A stretch of DNA of 39,827 bases from assembly GCA_016936595.1 (NCBI GenBank), contig JAFGXO010000224.1, positions 1 to 39,827 on the forward strand, read 5' to 3'. The position numbers and the translations under genes are program-made. The DNA comes from Bacteroidales bacterium (GTDB lineage: Bacteria; Bacteroidota; Bacteroidia; Bacteroidales; JAFGUD01). Below the pieces are notes generated by a model. That model saw only the letters and a program-made list of their open reading frames with translations. It made no database searches and was not told the DNA's origin. Each line of letters opens with the position of its first letter. The stretch's first letter is position 1. Positions 33,701 to 39,827 of this stretch are shown one piece after another.

Positions 33701-36474
33701 GGAGCCGGATTTACATCAACCATAAGTTCATTTATTACTATGTCGTTTCTTCTTACTAAATAAAATATAAAATTGAAATTTGCTGTTCCAATATCATTCC
33801 CAAATAAATCTTCAACATTGATTATGCTTAAAGTGTAGTTTTGTTCGTAAATAAATTGATTTGCAAAAGTTAATTTCACAACTTGAGGATTTGTTTCATC
33901 TAAAATTGCTGAAGTTGGTGCTCCTATTGAGTTATTTATATAGTAATTAGAAATTTCTACGGCAGTTGCAGAGTCTATTTCTTTTGTAAATTTAACATTT
34001 ATTTCTGTTGTAGATATAAACCTAATACTTTCTATGTCAATATTTTTCCAATCAAATTCTACAATTGTATCTTCAATAATGTTGTCCGATGCATCAGTAA
34101 CATTTTCAATTAAAAGATTATAGTTTATGTCTTCTGAAAATTCTGTTTCAAAAGTAAGTTCAACAATTCGTTTGTTTGAAGGATTTTGTATTACCGTAAT
34201 TGGATTGCCAAGAGTGTTATCGCATGTGTAATTTGATGTTGTTTCAACTGATGATTTGTTCATATCTTCGTTGAAGTTTAGTTGAACTCTATACGGTGAA
34301 ACAACTTGATAGTCAGCTAAATATGGTGCTTCTATGTCAGGAATTGGTGGTCCAACATAAATATCATCTAACCATAGCAAACGGTCTAAAGTTGAGCTGT
34401 AGTTATAAAGTATCCCAAAATAATTTGCATCGGTGTGATTGGTGTTGTTTGCTGTTCCAAGAGAAATAAGATTATCAAAACCACCATTTTCGTCAATTTT
34501 AATTTCCCATAATCCAGATGATGAGCGAGTTATTAGAATAGATTTTGCTATACTTGCATCTGTGTTATTCCAATCAAAAGTTGTGGCAATTACTTCGGTA
34601 GGACTTCCGTTTGTAACCTCCCAAAGTTTTAATAAATCATCTGTTCCTGTAAAATTAACTCCAATAACGTAACCATTTATGTTTCCTCCGTTGAACATTT
34701 GTTGATTATCGGCATCTGCCATAATAAATACGTTCCAATTATTAGTTCCCGAAGGTGAATTATTTGTAAATTTTAGTTCAAATTGCCATATAGTAGAATC
34801 TGAGTTAATATTTAGTCCGTTCATTTCATAACTTATTTTATCAGAGCCACTTGCCGAAGCATCAAAAATGTGATGTAATGAATAAGTTCCGCTAATTGCT
34901 TCAATATCAGATGATTGCCAATGCCCAATTTCGCTTTCTGTCCAGCCGGTTAAATTTCCGTCTTCAAAATCATCATCTAAATAATAAATTAAATCAGTAC
35001 TTGTTATTTCAGTTGAATTTATTTCGTTTAAGCCTGTTGATGAAGCAGTTATCGAAAAATTTTCAATTGTGTTATAATTTAAATCTGTCCACGAATATTG
35101 TCCAGAGTTTAAATTTTGTGATAATCCTGAAATTGAACTTAAATTTCCTGTACCTGTATTTAATGTTAATGTTGATAGATTATTGTTATCTAAATCAATA
35201 TTTCCATTAGCATCTGTTGCTATAACACTTACAGTAAAATCTTGATTAACAGCTACTATGCTTGGAACATCTGAAAAATTTAATTCTGTTGCTACAATAG
35301 TTACCGCACAGTTGTTGTCTCCACTTTCAATAATACCGCTACCAAAACTCGACCCCATTAAATCACAAACAATATCTGAGTAATCAATTTTAAATTCAAA
35401 ATTTTCATTGTCTGAAATATTTGATAAATCTGTTTTTAACCAAATATAAAGTTGGTAATTTTCTGTTGTATTGTTATCTACATTTATTAAACCGGTTGTT
35501 TCAAAAGTAATTCCGTCTGTTAAAATTATTCCTTCAACTCCAGTTGTTAAATCAGTTCCTAACAGTTTAGCTCCAGCTATAGCATTAGTCCAATCTGCAA
35601 TATTATTATTATCTCCTTGAGTAAATGTTAATTCGTTTATTATTGAAGCAATTCCATCGTTTCCAATATCCTGTAAATCAATGTCAAAAACCTGAACCCC
35701 GTCGGGTGTATTAGTTAAAGAAGATATTGTTTCGGGTTCAAAATTGCTTCCTTCCATAACAACAGAATTGTTTTCATTTCCGGGGGGAGCGACCATAGTT
35801 ACATCATCAATCCATAAATGCTGACACTGTGTTTTTGTAAAATCATAAACAACGCCAAAATAAGATGCGTTTGTAAAAGTTGCATCATTTCCTGTTCCTA
35901 TTGAAATTAGGTTGTTAAAACCTCCGTCGGAATCCATAAAAATTTCCCAGTCGCCGGTAGAGCTTCTTGTAACCTGAATACCTATTACGGCTGTGGTTGT
36001 CCATGTATAAGAAGTTGCAACAACAACAGTACCTGTTCCGTTTGATACTTTACGTAGGGTTAAAACATCGTCGGTTGTGCTACCAAAATTTACTCCAATA
36101 ACATAACCGTTTATTGCTCCGTTTGGCATTTCCGAGTAGTCGTTATCTGACATTAAAAATATATTCCATTTGTTTGTACCTGAAGGTGAAGCATTTTTAT
36201 ATTGGATTTGGAATTGCCAAGTACTTGTACCATTTAAAATGTTATTATTTTCCAAAGGAATACTTGCAATATCTTTGTAATTGCCTGTAACATCAGTCAA
36301 AAATTTATGATGAAATGAATATAATCCGTTTAATGGTAACGAATCAGATGCTTGAAAATGATCGGGATTATTTTGTGTCCAGTTAACTATATCACCGTCT
36401 TCAAAATTGTCGTCTAATTGGGAGAACCCAATTAATGGAACAAACAATAAAAGTAATAAAATAATTTTTTTCAT
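30739..36474 (-). CDS. Giant secreted protein: two beta-sandwich domains, three Ig-Ig-lamin-tail modules, FlgD/CHU_C-like C-terminus
   Basis: 1911 residues with a signal peptide (MKKIILLLLLFVPLIGFSQ). Two homologous N-terminal beta-sandwich domains (about 20-230 and 496-705) each begin DDxFEDGxxxxWT and end LWxDD, flanking an Ig-like linker region. Three copies of a unit follow: two SbsA-like Ig domains (each with a KFSE-type strand) plus one lamin-tail domain (starting DIVINELMVDVNPAP near 910, DVVINEIMVDINPAP near 1270 and DIVINEVLFNPYSG near 1628). The C-terminal ~100 residues start TPDVFSPDNDGYND and contain YDKNGRLVKTL and GFWIWDG, a FlgD/gliding-motility type domain used as a T9SS signal. 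It is probably a surface or secreted adhesive protein; no catalytic motif was recognised. The gene stands alone. Confidence 0.85.
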   Translation of the reverse strand: MKKIILLLLLFVPLIGFSQLDDNFEDGDIVNWTQNNPDHFQASDSLPLNGLYSFHHKFLTDVTGNYKDIASIPLENNNILNGTSTWQFQIQYKNASPSGTNKWNIFLMSDNDYSEMPNGAINGYVIGVNFGSTTDDVLTLRKVSNGTGTVVVATSYTWTTTAVIGIQVTRSSTGDWEIFMDSDGGFNNLISIGTGNDATFTNASYFGVVYDFTKTQCQHLWIDDVTMVAPPGNENNSVVMEGSNFEPETISSLTNTPDGVQVFDIDLQDIGNDGIASIINELTFTQGDNNNIADWTNAIAGAKLLGTDLTTGVEGIILTDGITFETTGLINVDNNTTENYQLYIWLKTDLSNISDNENFEFKIDYSDIVCDLMGSSFGSGIIESGDNNCAVTIVATELNFSDVPSIVAVNQDFTVSVIATDANGNIDLDNNNLSTLTLNTGTGNLSSISGLSQNLNSGQYSWTDLNYNTIENFSITASSTGLNEINSTEITSTDLIYYLDDDFEDGNLTGWTESEIGHWQSSDIEAISGTYSLHHIFDASASGSDKISYEMNGLNINSDSTIWQFELKFTNNSPSGTNNWNVFIMADADNQQMFNGGNINGYVIGVNFTGTDDLLKLWEVTNGSPTEVIATTFDWNNTDASIAKSILITRSSSGLWEIKIDENGGFDNLISLGTANNTNHTDANYFGILYNYSSTLDRLLWLDDIYVGPPIPDIEAPYLADYQVVSPYRVQLNFNEDMNKSSVETTSNYTCDNTLGNPITVIQNPSNKRIVELTFETEFSEDINYNLLIENVTDASDNIIEDTIVEFDWKNIDIESIRFISTTEINVKFTKEIDSATAVEISNYYINNSIGAPTSAILDETNPQVVKLTFANQFIYEQNYTLSIINVEDLFGNDIGTANFNFIFYLVRRNDIVINELMVDVNPAPIALPSYKYIEIYNTSNFELDLTEWTLKIGTNNDLVFPSIQIPSHGYLIICSDEASSSFNAYGQVAGILTESYLTSTTGKTIKLKNTNGQIIEEVTYDPSTWYNDNNKDDGGWAMERIDPTNFCSQNNNWKASENYTGGTPGIINSVFGNNPDTEQPTLEEFTLVASQDIMLKFSETVDTATANSILNYVLNSTNIPGSAITDINDNSIINLHFYEHFLFSDNSLLIKNVSDYCGNAIADTNIDFNYTLIHPTDVEPKSATQIIVYFSEPASKNTAENTFNYSIGDGIGNPIVAYRDANDTSIVHLLFNNEFTEDQQHILAINGITDIYNNVMESEEIPFTFHTPKAFDVVINEIMVDINPAPIGLPEAQYLELFNTTDIDIWLSDWILFAENQDNRVFPTVKIPANGFVIVCNIYDEKELSVFGTTVPILGTSDLTQTGKEIELFDNRNNLIYHVRYSDNWYNDDDKNDGGWALEKIDPYNFCENSFNWAASQDISGGTPGRDNSIYMINPDLTLPKLKKITVKSSNHLIVEFSKNISIQTALNLSNFSVSNLGNPISINLVDTSYSTVNLYFNTQFTDKEQYTLNLSNISDDCSNSINDTSANFVYNLINLEYVWVLNENQIQLKFSEEVELTSAQISNNYFIDNQIGTPSYIVRGTEDPSTIFLQFSSNFSDGVSYTLNISNLKDVNNNTMLDESFEFIYYNAKINDIVINEVLFNPYSGSVDFVELYNRSIYPINLKDMVIAKRDDEGEISSPYKISDNNFIFEPATYLVITTDTNDIKDNYTCGTNFIELNTMPSYADDAGTVVIYDKKDSIIDEFAYNEDMHFSLISNTDGVSLERIDFNQPTQDASNWHSAAQDAGFATPGLINSQYQDISQIPSVGEINLTPDVFSPDNDGYNDQLYINYTFDNGGYFADVYIYDKNGRLVKTLVQNDLLGVDGFWIWDGLDENNLKVRIGIYSIVVNIFDLDGNTHVYKKATVIATKK
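31101..34356 (-). repeat. Three-fold approximately 360-residue coding super-repeat
   Basis: Within the 1911-residue protein the lamin-tail starts are spaced about 360 and 358 residues apart. Each is preceded by two Ig-like domains. The units are about residues 706-1070, 1071-1428 and 1429-1791. Similarity is evident at protein level; the DNA copies have diverged. Confidence 0.75.
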
Positions 36475-36562
36475 TATGGTTAAATTTTTTAAATAAAAAC
36501 AAAAGAAATTTTAATTTTGTTCAAAATTAATAAAATAAAGTTTATAAATACTCTAAAACACT

Positions 36563-37552
36563 ATGAATATTGCAGTTGTAGGTGCTACGGGATTAGTAGG
36601 ACAAAAAATTTTACAAGTTATTTCAGAAAGACAATTTAATGTTAATGAGATTATTCCTGTAGCAAGTTTAAAGTCTTACAATAAGTCTGTTATTTTTAAA
36701 AATAAAGAATATTTCGTTCATTCAATTCAAGATGCTATTGAAAAGAAACCTGAAATTGTGATATTTTCTGCCGGTTCAGAGGTTTCTTTGGAATATGCTC
36801 CAATATTTGCCTCAAATGGTTCTTTTGTTATTGATAATTCTTCTGCCTGGCGAATGGATTGTTCAAAAAAACTTATTGTTCCTGAAATTAATGGACATAT
36901 TTTAACTTTTGATGATAAAATAATAGCTAATCCTAATTGTTCTACTATTCAACTTGTTATGGCATTGGCTCCACTACATTTTAAATTTAAAATTAAAAGA
37001 GTTATTATTTCAACTTATCAATCGGTTACTGGGTCTGGAATGAAAGCAATAAACCAACTTAAAAGTGAACGTTCAAATTTAGGAAATGATAAATTTTATC
37101 CATATCGCATTGACATGAATACTTTGCCTCATTGTGATTTTTTTCTTGAAAATGATTATACAAAAGAAGAAATGAAATTGGTAAATGAAACTCGAAAAAT
37201 TTTGGGTGACAACAATTTGATGATTTCTGCAACCGCAGTTAGAGTGCCTGTTGTTGGTGGTCATTCAGAGAGTGTGAATGTAGAATTTGAAAAGAATTTT
37301 GAAATTTCTGAAATTCGTAGTATATTGTCAGCAACAAAAGGAGTAGTTGTTCAGGATAATCCGGCTGAAAATATTTATCCAATGCCATTAAACAGTTATG
37401 ATAAAGACGAGGTTTTTGTTGGCCGTATCAGAAGAGATTTATCTAACCATAAAGCATTGAATATGTGGATTGTTGCCGATAATCTTAGAAAAGGAGCAGC
37501 AACAAATGCTGTGCAAATTGCTGAGATTGTTCAAAAATTTGTTAAACATTAA
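36563..37552 (+). CDS. asd: Aspartate-semialdehyde dehydrogenase
   Basis: 329 residues. The enzyme reduces aspartyl phosphate to aspartate semialdehyde for lysine/diaminopimelate, threonine and methionine synthesis. The NADP-binding start is AVVGATGLVGQKIL (residues 4-17). The catalytic Cys126 lies in NPNCSTIQLV, and STYQSVTGSG and His234 in GGHSESVNVEF complete the active site. It is preceded by an 88-bp divergent gap with a TAATTTTG sequence of promoter type. deoC follows after 12 bp, so the two are probably cotranscribed. Confidence 0.97.
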   Translation: MNIAVVGATGLVGQKILQVISERQFNVNEIIPVASLKSYNKSVIFKNKEYFVHSIQDAIEKKPEIVIFSAGSEVSLEYAPIFASNGSFVIDNSSAWRMDCSKKLIVPEINGHILTFDDKIIANPNCSTIQLVMALAPLHFKFKIKRVIISTYQSVTGSGMKAINQLKSERSNLGNDKFYPYRIDMNTLPHCDFFLENDYTKEEMKLVNETRKILGDNNLMISATAVRVPVVGGHSESVNVEFEKNFEISEIRSILSATKGVVVQDNPAENIYPMPLNSYDKDEVFVGRIRRDLSNHKALNMWIVADNLRKGAATNAVQIAEIVQKFVKH

Positions 37553-37564
37553 AAATAATTATAT

Positions 37565-38431
37565 ATGAAACTTTTAGCACAATATAACAGAACTTTTTCT
37601 GAAGCTGAAATTACTCAAGCTATTGATGATGCAAAAAATACGGCAAATGAAATGGCTTCTGTAGAAAATTATAAATTAGCTTTTAGTTGTATCGATTTAA
37701 CTTCGTTAAATAGTAGCGATACTGTTACTAAAATTGAAAATATGACAAAAAAAGTCAATAGTTTTCAATTTGATTTTCCCGAAATGCCTAACGTTGGGGC
37801 TATTTGTATTTATCCAAATTTTGTAAAAACAGTTAAAGATACATTGACAGCCGAAGGTGTTAATATCGCTTCGGTTACAGGAGGTTTTCCTTCTTCTCAA
37901 ACTTTTTTGGAAATAAAAACACAAGAAACTCGTTTGTGTGTGCAACGTGGAGCTGATGAGGTGGATATGGTTATTTCTATTGGCGAATTTTTGCGTGGTG
38001 ATTATCCTTTGATTTCTCACGAAGTGAAAAAAATCAGAAAAGCTGCCGGTGATGCTCATTTAAAAGTTATTTTAGAAAGTGGTAGTTTGCAAAATCCTGA
38101 TGAAATTTACAAAGCTTCAGTAATTTCTATGAACGCCGGTGCCGATTTTGTTAAAACTTCAACCGGAAAAGAAAAAATAGGTGCAACTTTTGAAGCCGCT
38201 TACGTTATGTGTTCGGCAATTAAAGATTATTACGAAGATACAAATGAAAAAATTGGTTTTAAACCTGCCGGTGGTATTTCTACCCCCGAAGATGCATTGA
38301 TTTATCTTGCAATTGTTAAAAATGTTCTTGGAGACGAATGGTTAAATAATAAATTGTTCAGATTTGGTGCAAGTAGATTAGCGAATAAATTGCTTTCTGA
38401 AGTTTATAAAAAAGAAATTAAATATTTTTAA
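37565..38431 (+). CDS. deoC: Deoxyribose-phosphate aldolase
   Basis: 288 residues. The enzyme cleaves 2-deoxyribose 5-phosphate to glyceraldehyde 3-phosphate and acetaldehyde in deoxynucleoside salvage. ICIYPNF, VASVTGGFPSS, ADEVDMVISIGEFLRGDY and KVILESGSL are family blocks. The Schiff-base Lys197 is in ADFVKTSTGK. It is longer than the E. coli enzyme at the N-terminus. It follows asd by 12 bp and is closed by a strong terminator. Confidence 0.96.
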   Translation: MKLLAQYNRTFSEAEITQAIDDAKNTANEMASVENYKLAFSCIDLTSLNSSDTVTKIENMTKKVNSFQFDFPEMPNVGAICIYPNFVKTVKDTLTAEGVNIASVTGGFPSSQTFLEIKTQETRLCVQRGADEVDMVISIGEFLRGDYPLISHEVKKIRKAAGDAHLKVILESGSLQNPDEIYKASVISMNAGADFVKTSTGKEKIGATFEAAYVMCSAIKDYYEDTNEKIGFKPAGGISTPEDALIYLAIVKNVLGDEWLNNKLFRFGASRLANKLLSEVYKKEIKYF

Positions 38432-38457
38432 AATATTACATATTAATGAGATTTTTT

Positions 38458-38486
38458 AAAACAACCACAATTGTGGTTGTTTTTTT
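38458..38486 (+). terminator. Rho-independent terminator of asd-deoC
   Basis: The perfect palindrome AACAACCACAATTGTGGTTGTT (38460-38481) is followed by a T-run (to 38486), 29 bp after the deoC stop and 25 bp before the thyA ATG. Confidence 0.85.
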
Positions 38487-38510
38487 GATTTTTGCTAAAA
38501 AAAAATAGAA

Positions 38511-39302
38511 ATGATACAATATTTAGATACATTAAAACACGTTTTACAAAACGGAGCAAAAAAAGAAGATAGAACAAATACAGGAACTCTTAGTGTTTTT
38601 GGTTATCAAATGCGTTTTGACTTACAGCAAGGGTTTCCTTTAGTTACAACAAAAAAATTGCATTTAAAATCAATAATTTATGAACTTCTTTGGTTTTTAA
38701 AAGGTGAAACAAATACAAAATTTTTAACTGATAACGGTGTACGTATTTGGAATCCTTGGGCTGATGAAAACGGTGAACTTGGAAGAATTTATGGTTATCA
38801 ATGGCGTTCGTGGACAACCGAAAATAGAAATATTGATCAATTAACGCAAGTTATTGACAGTCTTAAGAATAATCCTAATTCTCGCAGGCATATTGTAAGT
38901 GCATGGAATGTTGGCGATTTAGATAAAATGGCTCTTCCGCCTTGCCATATTCTTTTTCAGTTTTATGTTGCCGATGGTAAATTATCTTGTCAGTTATATC
39001 AGCGTAGTGCAGATTTATTTATTGGTGTTCCGTTTAATATTGCTTCGTATGCTCTTTTAACTATGATGATGGCTCAGGTTACAGGTTACGAACCCGGAGA
39101 TTTTATTCATACTCTTGGTGATGCACATATTTATTTAAATCATATTGAACAAGTAAAGTTGCAAATTAGCAGAGAACCTAAACAGTTACCCCTTATGAAA
39201 ATAAATTCAGATGTTGAAAATTTATTTGATTTTGAATATAATGATTTTGAGCTTGTTAATTATCAGTCTCATGAACATATTAAAGGTGATATTGCTGTTT
39301 AA
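38511..39302 (+). CDS. thyA: Thymidylate synthase (ThyA)
   Basis: 263 residues, near the E. coli length of 264. The enzyme methylates dUMP to dTMP using methylene-tetrahydrofolate. The Cys nucleophile is in [14 protein letters not shown] (near residue 145). RRHIVSAWN, the dUMP-binding [19 protein letters not shown], and [12 protein letters not shown] are all conserved. The last residues (HIKGDIAV) are the normal C-terminus that closes over the folate. The usual neighbour folA is not in the 525 bp that remain. It depends functionally on dut at 13.1 kb for dUMP supply. Confidence 0.98.
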   Translation: MIQYLDTLKHVLQNGAKKEDRTNTGTLSVFGYQMRFDLQQGFPLVTTKKLHLKSIIYELLWFLKGETNTKFLTDNGVRIWNPWADENGELGRIYGYQWRSWTTENRNIDQLTQVIDSLKNNPNSRRHIVSAWNVGDLDKMALPPCHILFQFYVADGKLSCQLYQRSADLFIGVPFNIASYALLTMMMAQVTGYEPGDFIHTLGDAHIYLNHIEQVKLQISREPKQLPLMKINSDVENLFDFEYNDFELVNYQSHEHIKGDIAV

Positions 39303-39319
39303 TTTGCTTTTTTTATGCT

Positions 39320-39358
39320 TTCAAGTTTGGTTTATAAAACAACTGAACTTGAATTTTT
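39320..39358 (+). terminator. Probable thyA terminator
   Basis: TTCAAGTT (39320-39327) pairs with AACTTGAA (39346-39353), followed by five T. Parts of the 18-nt loop may pair further (GTTT/AAAC). It lies 18 bp after the thyA stop. Confidence 0.6.
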
Positions 39359-39827
39359 ATTAAAATAGCCTCATATTGAAAGTATTTTAGTCTGTTTTTG
39401 AAAGCAATTTCTTTTAAATAGTTTCAGAATTATCTGTGCTGATAGAAACTTCTTTGATATCTAAAAAAAAAAATTCAAAAATATTAACTTTTGTTTTTCC
39501 TGATTCGGTAAATATTAGTACTAAGAGGTATTTTTTTTCTTCTAAAAAAAAAATGAAATTGATTTTTCGTAAGTCTATACAATCCATTATTTTCTAATAC
39601 TCTGTTTTTCATATAGTTTAAATTTTTTCTTTTAGTAAAATATATATTGTCTGATATTTCTTTGTGAAATGAAGACTGAATAGGTATCATTATTTTGATA
39701 AAGCGATTAAATAACTCTCTCTTTTTGTTGTCTTTCAATTAATATAATCTGCGAAATAATATTTTTAATTTAGATTTTATAAAAGTTTTTGTTTTTTTTA
39801 GATATTTAATGTCTTTATAAATAAACA
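39359..39827. other. A+T-rich stretch without a supported gene
   Basis: Apart from the thyA terminator just before it, I see no credible gene. The only longer frame (39738-39484, minus, 84 codons) has a TTG start directly after an in-frame stop, no family resemblance and a Lys/Asn/Phe-rich composition. It may hold the promoter of a gene beyond the edge or a decayed gene. Confidence 0.4.

Noticed and set aside
34896-35210. 104-codon plus-strand frame within the giant protein gene
   Set aside because: Shadow of the minus-strand gene, Leu/Asn-rich without domain signs.
38458-38486. Operator-like palindrome before thyA
   Set aside because: The palindrome is followed by a T-run directly after deoC, so a terminator explains it better.
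39484-39738. 84-codon minus-strand frame
   Set aside because: TTG start right after an in-frame stop, no recognisable family, composition explained by A-rich DNA.

Overview
The window is a very A+T-rich stretch of a Bacteroidota (Bacteroidetes) chromosome. Four things point there. Several genes are preceded by the phylum's promoter type (a TTTG-like -33 box about 19-21 nt before TAnnTTTG), and Shine-Dalgarno sequences are not evident. Two secreted proteins end in type IX secretion (T9SS) style C-terminal domains. The 11-24 kb gene cluster (flippase, dut, nucleotidyltransferase, TPR, DUF4292-like lipoprotein, EnvC-like, DUF4175-like, HATPase, ybeY, mnmG) is an order I associate with this phylum. 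MetG carries the KISTS form of the KMSKS loop. I judge it core chromosome: I see no insertion sequence, integrase, phage module, CRISPR array or conventional defence operon. The only possibly accessory item is the C-terminal fragment of a helicase cut by the left edge.

Layout. 0-1.6 kb: helicase C-terminus (+), a CAU-anticodon tRNA (-) with its own promoter and terminator, and a HAD phosphatase (+). 1.6-6.4 kb: a minus-strand unit metG - SDR - SDR - two-domain VOC protein. 6.6-7.5 kb: nadA (-). 7.5-8.1 kb: a 535-bp A+T-rich divergent intergenic region. 8.1-9.05 kb: rpiB and an Rrf2 regulator with three clustered cysteines (+). 9.0-11.0 kb: a minus-strand unit of two predicted exported beta-rich proteins and a VanZ-like membrane protein. 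11.1-23.9 kb: an eleven-gene plus-strand operon whose members overlap or nearly touch. It covers envelope building (flippase, sugar nucleotidyltransferase, EnvC-like amidase activator, lipoprotein), nucleotide hygiene (dut) and RNA maturation or modification (ybeY, mnmG). It ends in a perfect 23-bp hairpin whose arms resemble ParB binding sites.

24.0-25.3 kb: a secreted endonuclease/exonuclease/phosphatase-fold protein with a T9SS tail (-), diverging from a polyprenyl diphosphate synthase (+). 26.4-29.2 kb: a membrane sensor with HAMP, GAF, PAS and a complete C-terminal hemerythrin domain but no recognisable output domain. 29.2-30.7 kb: a B12-binding-type radical SAM protein that starts directly after a strong terminator. 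30.7-36.5 kb: a 1911-residue secreted protein with two N-terminal beta-sandwich domains, three copies of an approximately 360-residue module (two Ig-like plus one lamin-tail domain) and a FlgD/CHU_C-like C-terminus (-). 36.6-39.3 kb: asd, deoC and thyA (+). The last 0.5 kb shows no convincing gene.

Most genes are housekeeping. I see no clear new multi-gene system. The best leads are the hemerythrin-terminated sensor, the parS-like terminator after mnmG, the modular 1911-residue surface protein and the divergent region at 7.5-8.1 kb. All family assignments are from reading the protein sequences, not from database searches.
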